Part shown: positions 7,238 through 14,251 of the stretch, piece by piece
How positions within the stretch are numbered: position 1 is the first letter of the stretch
Layout of the letters: each line of letters begins with the position of its first letter
NCBI GenBank assembly: GCA_964565765.1
Contig: CAZMGF010000036.1
Span: forward strand, 1 to 26,680
Direction: 5' to 3'
Source: Bog-1181 sp964565765
Lineage (GTDB): Bacteria > Oederibacteriota > PGYV01 > Palsa-1178
DNA length: 26,680 bases
Translations under genes and position numbers: made by a program
The notes under the pieces: generated by a model
The model's input: the letters and a program-made list of their open reading frames with translations, nothing else
Told to the model about the DNA's origin: nothing
Databases searched by the model: none

Positions 7238-7861
7238 ATGGCTGAAAGCAAACTCACTGATTTTCAGCGTGACGCGTTAAAGGAACTCGGAAACATAGGG
7301 GCGGGCAGCGCGGCATCGGCGCTTTCCCAGATGCTCGGAAGGGACATTTCCATCGACGTGCCGTCCATTGTCATGGTGCCGGTTGAAAAAATGGCCGAGA
7401 TGATATCGCGCGACGCCAGAATAGTGGCCGCGGTGTACATGAGGATATTCGGCGACATCCAGGCAAGGGCCCTCATAATATTCCCCCAGGACAAGGTATT
7501 CCTGCTGCTGGACATGCTCATGAGGAGAAAACTGGGGCAGACAAAGGAGTTCGGCGAGACCGAACAGTCAGCGATAAAAGAGATAGGTAATATCATTATT
7601 TCAGCATACCTGAATTCCATTTCAAAATTTATAGGCTTAAACGCCGTGCCCTCGGTTCCCGCGCTTGCTGTTGATATGGTTGACGCCATATTCCAGACAG
7701 TTTCCGCGGAGCTGGCCGAGATGTCCTCAGAGGCCATGCTTATTGAGAACGAGATGACAGAAGAAGTCACCAACCTTAAAAGTAAGATGTTCATAATACC
7801 CGACAGGGCCTCAATGGCCAGGATACTGGAAGCGCTTAACAACACGATCAAGGGCGCCTAA
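7238..7861 (+). CDS. cheC: CheY-P phosphatase CheC (first copy)
   Basis: The 207-residue protein has both halves of the CheC fold, each with an intact phosphatase motif (D/S-x3-E-x2-N-x22-P): D12, E16, N19, P42 and S111, E115, N118, P141. CheC dephosphorylates CheY-P in bacteria without CheZ, and CheD enhances this. The neighbouring cheD (five bases downstream) fits that pairing. Two complete sites mean it is CheC rather than CheX or a degenerate FliY-type homologue; it has no C-terminal FliN domain. Confidence 0.94.
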   Translation: MAESKLTDFQRDALKELGNIGAGSAASALSQMLGRDISIDVPSIVMVPVEKMAEMISRDARIVAAVYMRIFGDIQARALIIFPQDKVFLLLDMLMRRKLGQTKEFGETEQSAIKEIGNIIISAYLNSISKFIGLNAVPSVPALAVDMVDAIFQTVSAELAEMSSEAMLIENEMTEEVTNLKSKMFIIPDRASMARILEALNNTIKGA

Positions 7862-7866
7862 GGCAG

Positions 7867-8349
7867 ATGGCGGAAGATGTTATAAAAGTTAATATGGGCG
7901 AGCTGAAAATCGGCAGGGGCGGCGACGTGCTTGCCGCTTACGGTGTGGGCTCGTGCGTAATAGTGGCCTGCTATGACAGGGGGTTGCAGCTGGCCGCCAT
8001 GCTTCACGGCATTCTTCCCGAAAAACCCGGGGGCAGGCGTCAGTACAGCGAAAATAAGTACCTGAATACCGGGATAGACAACCTGGTAAAATCGCTCTTA
8101 AAGGAAGGCATAAGCCTTAAGAATATGGAGGCCAAGATTTTTGGCGGGGCCAAAATGTTTGATATATCCAACGGCCAGGAAACCATCGGGGAGCGCAATA
8201 TAAGGACGGCGAAAGAAACACTTTCCGCGAAAGGAATACCGGTTATTGCCGAGGATACCGGAAGCAATTACGGCAGGTCGATTGAGTTTTATGTGACGGA
8301 CAAGAAAGCAGTCATAAAAAGTTTCGCGGCCGGGACAAAGGAATTATAA
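7867..8349 (+). CDS. cheD: receptor glutamine deamidase CheD
   Basis: The 160-residue product has the CheD fold with the nucleophile Cys30 in VGSCVIVACYD and His47 in AAMLHGILPE, 17 residues apart as in Thermotoga CheD. CheD converts receptor glutamines to glutamates and also binds CheC to raise its phosphatase activity. A threonine commonly placed six residues before the cysteine appears to be Ala24 here, so the third residue of the proposed triad may be missing or supplied elsewhere. The C-terminal part keeps FGGAKMF and SNYGRSIEFYV. It lies between cheC and the receptor gene, its two expected partners. Confidence 0.94.
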   Translation: MAEDVIKVNMGELKIGRGGDVLAAYGVGSCVIVACYDRGLQLAAMLHGILPEKPGGRRQYSENKYLNTGIDNLVKSLLKEGISLKNMEAKIFGGAKMFDISNGQETIGERNIRTAKETLSAKGIPVIAEDTGSNYGRSIEFYVTDKKAVIKSFAAGTKEL

Positions 8350-8366
8350 AACAAGCTGGAGCAGTG

Positions 8367-9641
8367 ATGGAAAAAAAGAGCGTGGACAGGGAAAGAAGTC
8401 TTTTAATAATGAACTGCATTGCGGCCCTTGCGGGTGCGGCGGCATTCATTTTTATATGCAGATTTGGCGGGGTCAGGTCCGACAGCGGAGCGTTTATACT
8501 GCTTTGTCTCGCGCTGTGCGCAATTTTGCTGGGGATTAATCTTCTTTCGGCCATGAGCATCAGAAACGACAAGTTCGAACAGCTCTCTGTCAGGTTTGAC
8601 AGAATGGCCGAAGGCGAAATTTCCGAAGAAACAAAAATAAAAAAGGGCTTCGCAAAATCCATAACAACAAGCGTCAATAAAATGATAGATTCCATCAGGG
8701 GCACGCTTTCAAAATTCAACGATTCTTCCGAGACAATAATGAACCTGGCCGAGAACCTTTCCGCGTCCACACAGGAAATAAACGCATCCGCCGAAGAGAT
8801 ATCATCTACGGTCCAGCAGATCGCGCGCGGCGTGGAGCAGCAGGCCGAAAGGACCGTGGAGACCTCGCGCATAATGGAAAACATGTCAAACTCCATACAG
8901 GAAGTGGCGCAAAAATCGGAGGAAGTGCTCGGCGTGGCAAGGGCCGCCAAGGAAGCCACGGAAAACGGCATAGGAGCGGTAAAGGAAACTGTGATAAAAA
9001 TGGAGGATATAGTGGCCGTGACAAACAGGGCCAAGGATTCCATCGAGGAACTGAAAGTTTATTCGGAGAAAATCGAGGAAGTTGTAAATATAATAACCGA
9101 AATAGCGGATGAGACTAATCTTCTGGCCCTAAACGCGGCCATAGAGGCTGCGCGCGCGGGCGACGCAGGCAGGGGTTTTGCGGTCGTCGCCGATGAGGTA
9201 AGAAAACTTGCCGAAGGCTCTGCCGGCGCGGCCAAGGAAATAACCAGGCTCGTCGAGGATATACACGACAAGACAGAAAGCGTGGTAAAGGCAATCATGG
9301 TCGGGGTAAAAGAAACCGAAGAGGGAAAAAAGGTGGTTTCGCAGAGCGGCGAGGCCCTGCAGAAAATAGACGATATAGTCACGAGGGTTGTATTGATATC
9401 AAACGAGATAACAGGCCTCACCAAGGCCCAGGCCGAGGATACAGACAGGGTGGTGAAAGCCGTTGAAGAAATAGCCGCCGTAGCTGAAGAAACCGCGGCC
9501 GGAACCCAGCAGGCCTCCGCGTCCACCGAGCAGCAGACCGCTTCCATGGAAGAGATAGCCGCGCAGGCGCAGGAACTCGCGCAGACGGCTGAAACGCTGC
9601 GTTCGCTTCTGACAAAGTTCAAGCTTACAAAGGCGGGGTAA
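8367..9641 (+). CDS. methyl-accepting chemotaxis protein lacking a periplasmic sensor domain
   Basis: The 424-residue receptor has two closely spaced hydrophobic segments (about 12-33 and 41-62) joined by a loop of only about eight residues. A short linker and a long coiled coil make up the rest. The signalling hairpin tip is canonical (ITEIADETNLLALNAAIEAA, 243-262, then RAGDAGRGFAVVADEVRKLAEG). No periplasmic ligand domain and no terminal pentapeptide tether for CheR/CheB are present. ATG 8367 is chosen over GTG 8364 because GGAG (8358-8361) is better spaced. Such receptors may sense membrane state or internal signals, or relay from partner proteins; the sequence does not say which. The stop overlaps the cheW start (TAATG). 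Confidence 0.93.
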   Translation: MEKKSVDRERSLLIMNCIAALAGAAAFIFICRFGGVRSDSGAFILLCLALCAILLGINLLSAMSIRNDKFEQLSVRFDRMAEGEISEETKIKKGFAKSITTSVNKMIDSIRGTLSKFNDSSETIMNLAENLSASTQEINASAEEISSTVQQIARGVEQQAERTVETSRIMENMSNSIQEVAQKSEEVLGVARAAKEATENGIGAVKETVIKMEDIVAVTNRAKDSIEELKVYSEKIEEVVNIITEIADETNLLALNAAIEAARAGDAGRGFAVVADEVRKLAEGSAGAAKEITRLVEDIHDKTESVVKAIMVGVKETEEGKKVVSQSGEALQKIDDIVTRVVLISNEITGLTKAQAEDTDRVVKAVEEIAAVAEETAAGTQQASASTEQQTASMEEIAAQAQELAQTAETLRSLLTKFKLTKAG

Positions 9642-10132
9642 TGGAAAAGAAAATAGTCGGCTTTAAATTAAAAGAGGATGATTTCGCCTTTGACATAATG
9701 AGGGTGATTGAAATCATCCGCTTAAAAGAAATAACAGAGGTGCCGACCGCGCCTGATTTTATTGACGGCGTAATCAACCTGCGCGGCAAGATAATACCTA
9801 TAATCGACCTGCGTAAAAGATTCCACCTGGAAGCCATAAACAGGGACAAGATGTTCAGGATAATAATAGTCGAATTTATGAAGAGCCAGCTCGTGGGTGT
9901 TATAGTAGACGAGGTAACAAAGGTGATGAACGTGAAAAACGGCGAGTCGCTGCCGGCTCCGGCCACACTTACCGCCGCGGGCGCGAGATATATTGAGTCG
10001 ATTGTAAAGACCGGCGAAAGGATAATAGTGCTGCTTGATATAGAAAAGATTTTTTCCGAACAGGAACAGGTGGAATTAAAGGAAATCACAGGCGGACAGG
10101 GAGGCAAAATTGAAGAAAGTATTGATAGTTGA
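9641..10132 (+). CDS. cheW: adaptor protein CheW
   Basis: A 163-residue stand-alone CheW with the usual strands: VGFKLKEDDFAFDIMRVIEI, the loop EVPTAPDFIDGVINLRGKI and IPIIDLRKRF, then VGVIVDEV and IVLLDIEKIF. It bridges the chemoreceptor and CheA. It starts on the last base of the receptor stop codon, so receptor and adaptor are probably made in matched amounts. Together with the fusion at 6125 the cluster has two CheW-type adaptors. Confidence 0.95.
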   Translation: MEKKIVGFKLKEDDFAFDIMRVIEIIRLKEITEVPTAPDFIDGVINLRGKIIPIIDLRKRFHLEAINRDKMFRIIIVEFMKSQLVGVIVDEVTKVMNVKNGESLPAPATLTAAGARYIESIVKTGERIIVLLDIEKIFSEQEQVELKEITGGQGGKIEESIDS

Positions 10133-10472
10133 CGACACGAAGTTCATGAGAAACATCCTTGCCTCCATCCTGAAAAAAAAGGATCTTGAGATAGCGGGTG
10201 AGGCGGTCAACGGAGCCGATGCCATTGAAAAATACAGGCAATTAAGGCCCGACCTTGTGACCATGGACATAATAATGCCGGAGGTTGACGGCATACAGGC
10301 CGTAAAAGAAATCCTCAAATTTGACCCCGACGCCAAAATATTAATGTGCAGCGCTATGGGGCAGCAGGCCCTGGTTATCGAGGCCATACAGGCGGGGGCC
10401 AAGGATTTTGTAATAAAACCCTTCCAGCCGACCAGGGTGCTCGAGGCCGTGGACAGAACACTCCAGGAGTGA
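10110..10472 (+). CDS. cheY: response regulator CheY (second copy)
   Basis: A 120-residue receiver domain with acidic residues D8-D9, phosphoacceptor Asp53 in MDIIMPEVDG, switch Ser in CSAMGQQ and Lys in IKPFQ. This copy is closer to the Bacillus/Thermotoga CheY pattern than the one at 6866 (EVDG rather than EMGG). The start is a TTG at 10110 with GGGAGG five bases upstream (10099-10104); the gene overlaps the end of cheW by 23 bases. No in-frame ATG fits the fold. Being placed directly before cheB and cheA suggests it is the principal motor-type output. Confidence 0.93.
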   Translation: MKKVLIVDDTKFMRNILASILKKKDLEIAGEAVNGADAIEKYRQLRPDLVTMDIIMPEVDGIQAVKEILKFDPDAKILMCSAMGQQALVIEAIQAGAKDFVIKPFQPTRVLEAVDRTLQE

Positions 10473-10477
10473 CCCGG

Positions 10478-11542
10478 ATGCAAAAGACAAGGGTATTGGT
10501 TGTTGATGATTCCGCCTTCATGCGGAAAATAATTCCGGACATGCTGCAGGAAGACGGCGAAATAGAGGTGATCGGCACGGCCAAGGACGGCAAAGAGGCC
10601 TTCAAAAAAACAATGGAGCTCTCGCCGGACGTCATAACCCTTGATGTTGAAATGCCGGGAATGGACGGGCTGCACACCCTGGGCTACATTATGAGCGAAA
10701 AGCCCACGCCTGTCATCATGCTCTCCGCATACACCCCCAAAGGCGCCGACACAACAATACGCGCGCTTCAGTACGGCGCCGTGGATTACGTATGCAAGCC
10801 ATCAGGCGAAATTTCCCTGGACATAAAAAAAATCCAGGCCGAACTCATAGAAAAAATAAAACAGGCAAAGACAATAGACATTGCCAAGTCGCCTTTCATC
10901 CTTCATGAGGATATCGAAAGAAAGGATGTTGAAAAGGCCGCACCGCAGAAAAACGAGATACTTGTGGTGATTGCCGCGTCAACCGGCGGCCCCAGGGCGC
11001 TTACCGATGTAATCACAAAAATACCGCGCGACCTGCCGGCATCTTTTCTTGTCATCCAGCATATGTCCGAAGGATTTACAAGGACGCTGGCGGAGAGGCT
11101 GAACTCATCGTCCTTGATTCATGTAAAAGAAGCTGAAAACGGGGATATACTGAAAGCCGGATCCGCGTATCTCGCGCCTGGAAATTTTCACATGGAAATA
11201 GCGAAGGCCGGCGGGGATTACAGGATTGAACTGAACCAGAAACCGGCAAGGCTGGGAGTAAGGCCCTCGGCGGACATGACATTTTTTTCAGCGGCGAAAG
11301 TTTTTGAGGGAAAAATGATTGGAGTTGTCCTCACAGGCATGGGAAGGGACGGAACCGCCGGAGTTGAAAAGGCAAAGGAAAAGAACGCCAGAATAATCGC
11401 CCAGAATAAGGAAACATCGGTGATATTCGGGATGCCAAAATCGGTAATTGACAAGGGATACGCCGACATGGTGCTGCCCATTGATGAAATAGCGGATGCC
11501 ATTGCCGGCGAGATAAAAAGGCTCAAAGAGGAAAAGAAATGA
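10478..11542 (+). CDS. cheB: protein-glutamate methylesterase/deamidase CheB
   Basis: The 354-residue protein has a receiver domain (1-120, phosphoacceptor Asp56 in TLDVEMPGMDG), a linker (about 125-165) and a methylesterase domain. The Ser-His-Asp triad is visible in AASTGGP, QHMSEGFT and GMGRDGTAG. It removes receptor methyl groups, opposing CheR. The open frame extends upstream to 10346 inside cheY, but ATG 10478 has CAGGAG eight bases before it and begins the receiver domain, so the longer version is rejected. Its stop overlaps the cheA start by four bases (ATGA). Confidence 0.96.
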   Translation: MQKTRVLVVDDSAFMRKIIPDMLQEDGEIEVIGTAKDGKEAFKKTMELSPDVITLDVEMPGMDGLHTLGYIMSEKPTPVIMLSAYTPKGADTTIRALQYGAVDYVCKPSGEISLDIKKIQAELIEKIKQAKTIDIAKSPFILHEDIERKDVEKAAPQKNEILVVIAASTGGPRALTDVITKIPRDLPASFLVIQHMSEGFTRTLAERLNSSSLIHVKEAENGDILKAGSAYLAPGNFHMEIAKAGGDYRIELNQKPARLGVRPSADMTFFSAAKVFEGKMIGVVLTGMGRDGTAGVEKAKEKNARIIAQNKETSVIFGMPKSVIDKGYADMVLPIDEIADAIAGEIKRLKEEKK

Positions 11543-13581
11543 ATACGGAAAATTACAAAGAGGCCTTTCTTGAGGAGGCCGTTGAAAATATAAACAACCT
11601 TAACAGGGCCCTGTTAAGTTTTGAAAAAAACATCGGGGACTTGACGCCCTTAAACGAGCTTTTCAGGGCGGCGCATACCTTAAAGGGAATGTCCGCCACA
11701 ATGGGTTATGACAAGCTGGCGGAATTCACACATATGATAGAGGAAATGATGGACCGCATCAGGAGCGGGGAGCTGCGTCCGGATCTTGACATAGTCAACA
11801 TGCTCTTTAAGGCGATTGATACCATGCAGGAATTTATTGATAACATACGCGTAAGCAACGTTGACTCTGCAAAGGGTTATAAGGAACTCATAGAGCGCAT
11901 AAGGGAAAAGAACATGTCGGCGTCAGGGCCGCAGCCGGTAAAAGCCGCAGCTCCGCAGCGCCGTGAAACCGCTCCGGCGGCGGCCCCGCAGGAAAAACCG
12001 GCGGCGCCCGCGGAAAGTTTTACCGTGGACAATATTCTGCTCGGGGAAGCCGCAAGGGAATCCCTGAAGGTTTACAGGGTCAGGGTGACGGTGTCGCCCG
12101 CGTGCGCCTTTAAAAGCGTCCGCGCTTTCATGGTTTCCCGCAACCTGTCGGAAAAAGGCGAAATAATAAAATCAAGCCCGGCGGCAAAGGATATAGAAGA
12201 GGGGAATTTTGAAAGTTATTTTGACATGGCCGTGGCGACTGCCCTTCCGGCGGAGGAAATAAAAAAATCCGTGATGAGGGTCTCGGAGGTTGAAAGCGCC
12301 GTGGTCGAGGAGATAAAACCCCTTGAACTTATAAAGCAGGAAAGCCTGGTGGAAAAGCTGCAGCCAGGCGCGGCGCAGGAAGAAATATCCGGGCAGGCCG
12401 TCAAGAAACAGGTGGCCCTTTCGCAGAGCGTAAGGGTCAATATAGAAAAACTTGACGCGCTGATGAACCTTGTCGGAGAGCTGGTTATTGCGAAAATAAG
12501 GCTGGACCAGACAGCCCGGAATAAAACTTACAACAACCTTGCCTCGACAGTGGACGAATTTGACAGGATAATAAACGAGCTCCAGGTGGAAGTGACCGAT
12601 GTCAGGATGTTTCCTGTTTCCCAGATATTCGACCGCTACCCCAGGATAATAAGGGACCTCGCGGCGCAGGCCGGAAAATTTATCGAGGCGGAAATTTCCG
12701 GCGGCGATATTGAAATAGACAGGACGGTTCTGGAGGAAATCAACGAGCCAATTCTTCACCTTGTGAGGAACTCAGTGGCCCACGGCATTGAGGATCAGCC
12801 GGCAAGGGTCGCCGCGGGAAAACCGGCAAAGGGGACAATCCGCCTCTCTGCGCGCAGGGACCGCAACTCCGTAATAATCGAGGTATCCGACGACGGCAGG
12901 GGGCTAAGCATTGACAGGATAAGGCAAAAAGCCGTGGAAAAGAACCTCATAACAGAAGAGAGGGCGTTTAACTTAAGCGATGAAGAGCTTGTTAATTTTA
13001 TAACCCTTCCTGGATTTTCGACTGCTGAAAAAGTCGACCAGATATCGGGCCGCGGCGTGGGAGTTGATGTTGTAAAAACAAAAGTAGAGGCCTTCGGCGG
13101 CATCTTCAGGATAGAAAACCATTCCGGCGAGGGGCTCAAATCCATAATGAAGCTTCCTCTGACGCTTGCCATCATACAGGCCCTTCTGGTAAAATCATCG
13201 GGCGCCACTTACGCGATACCCGTGGTGCACACAATAGAAACGGTTGAGCTTCCCGCAGCGGAGCTTAAAGTCATCCAGGCAAAGCGCGTTATAATACTTC
13301 GCGACGAAGTTGTCTCTGTGCTCTCTCTTGCCGAACTCCTCGATAAGCCGCGTGAGGCGCCCGGGGAGCTTATAAACCTTGTCATAATAGAAGCCAGGGA
13401 CAAAAAAGTGGCCCTTGAAGTGGATTATGTTATCGGCCAGCAGGAAATAGCCATAAAAAGCCTGGGGGAATTTTTAAAATATGCCAGGGGTTTTTCCGGG
13501 GTGACAATTTTGGGCGACGGCTCCATCAGCCTCATAGTGGATGTGCAGTCGCTCATTGAAACGAATATGAAACTTGTCTGA
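11539..13581 (+). CDS. cheA: chemotaxis histidine kinase CheA
   Basis: A full-length CheA of 680 residues with all five domains. The HPt domain (1-110) has phospho-His46 in AAHTLKG. An Ala/Pro-rich linker (126-160) is followed by a P2 domain resembling the Thermotoga type (about 170-262). The dimerisation helices (298-362) include LDALMNLVGELVIAK. The ATPase shows the N box LVRNSVAHGIE (408-418), DDGRG (451-455), GFSTAE (492-497) and GRGVGVD (504-510). A CheW-like regulatory domain spans 545-675. It phosphorylates the two CheY proteins and CheB. The start is coupled to cheB through an ATGA overlap. Confidence 0.97.
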   Translation: MNTENYKEAFLEEAVENINNLNRALLSFEKNIGDLTPLNELFRAAHTLKGMSATMGYDKLAEFTHMIEEMMDRIRSGELRPDLDIVNMLFKAIDTMQEFIDNIRVSNVDSAKGYKELIERIREKNMSASGPQPVKAAAPQRRETAPAAAPQEKPAAPAESFTVDNILLGEAARESLKVYRVRVTVSPACAFKSVRAFMVSRNLSEKGEIIKSSPAAKDIEEGNFESYFDMAVATALPAEEIKKSVMRVSEVESAVVEEIKPLELIKQESLVEKLQPGAAQEEISGQAVKKQVALSQSVRVNIEKLDALMNLVGELVIAKIRLDQTARNKTYNNLASTVDEFDRIINELQVEVTDVRMFPVSQIFDRYPRIIRDLAAQAGKFIEAEISGGDIEIDRTVLEEINEPILHLVRNSVAHGIEDQPARVAAGKPAKGTIRLSARRDRNSVIIEVSDDGRGLSIDRIRQKAVEKNLITEERAFNLSDEELVNFITLPGFSTAEKVDQISGRGVGVDVVKTKVEAFGGIFRIENHSGEGLKSIMKLPLTLAIIQALLVKSSGATYAIPVVHTIETVELPAAELKVIQAKRVIILRDEVVSVLSLAELLDKPREAPGELINLVIIEARDKKVALEVDYVIGQQEIAIKSLGEFLKYARGFSGVTILGDGSISLIVDVQSLIETNMKLV

Positions 13582-13607
13582 CATAATAGAATTTAAAGGA
13601 GTTTAAA

Positions 13608-14228
13608 ATGGCGGAAAACAGCCTTCAGACCCTGACTGATATACAGATGGACGCCTTAAAAGAGGTTGGCAATATAGGCGCGGGCCACGCGGCAACGGCA
13701 CTCTCCCAGCTTATAAAGAAAAAAATAATGATATCCGTGCCGGAAGTAAAGGTTATAAAAACACAGGACATTGAGCATCTGCTGGGCGAGCCAAACACTC
13801 TCGTGGCCGGAATCATAATGAACGTGCTCGGCGACATATCATCAAAGATTGTCCTTCTTTTGACAAGAGAGTCTGCCCTTTCGCTTGTGGACATGCTCCT
13901 TCAAAAGCCCGTCGGATCGACAAAGGTGCTCTCCGAAGTGGGCAATTCCGCAATCAAAGAGACCGGAAATATTCTGGCCGGGGCGTACATGAATTCCCTG
14001 AACGAATTCCTTGGGTTAATGCTGCTGCCTTCGGTGCCCAATCTTGTATTTGACATCGCGTCCGCGATTCTTTCGTCGCTTTCCGACGGGTTTGACGGGA
14101 TGTCAACGCACATACTTTCGATAGAAACACAGTTTTCAGAGGCAAACGAGCAGGTTATTAAGGGATACCTGCTTTTAATACCTGATGTTCCGTCCGTAAA
14201 AGTACTGCTTGAGACCATAAAGGTATGA
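13608..14228 (+). CDS. cheC: CheY-P phosphatase CheC (second copy)
   Basis: A 206-residue CheC paralogue of the protein at 7238. Both phosphatase motifs are complete: D15, E19, N22, P45 and S114, E118, N121, P144. The most visible differences from the first copy are in the loops between the halves and at the C-terminus, which may set different partners (CheY copy or CheD). AAAGGAG lies directly upstream of ATG 13608. It follows cheA after 26 bases, so it is probably in the same transcript. No CheZ or FliY is seen in the window. Confidence 0.93.
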   Translation: MAENSLQTLTDIQMDALKEVGNIGAGHAATALSQLIKKKIMISVPEVKVIKTQDIEHLLGEPNTLVAGIIMNVLGDISSKIVLLLTRESALSLVDMLLQKPVGSTKVLSEVGNSAIKETGNILAGAYMNSLNEFLGLMLLPSVPNLVFDIASAILSSLSDGFDGMSTHILSIETQFSEANEQVIKGYLLLIPDVPSVKVLLETIKV

Positions 14229-14251
14229 AGAAAAACCAGAAGGGGTAAAAA

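Noticed and set aside
10346..10477. Upstream extension of the cheB frame inside cheY
   Set aside because: The extra residues are an out-of-frame reading of cheY. ATG 10478 has a good ribosome site and starts the receiver domain.
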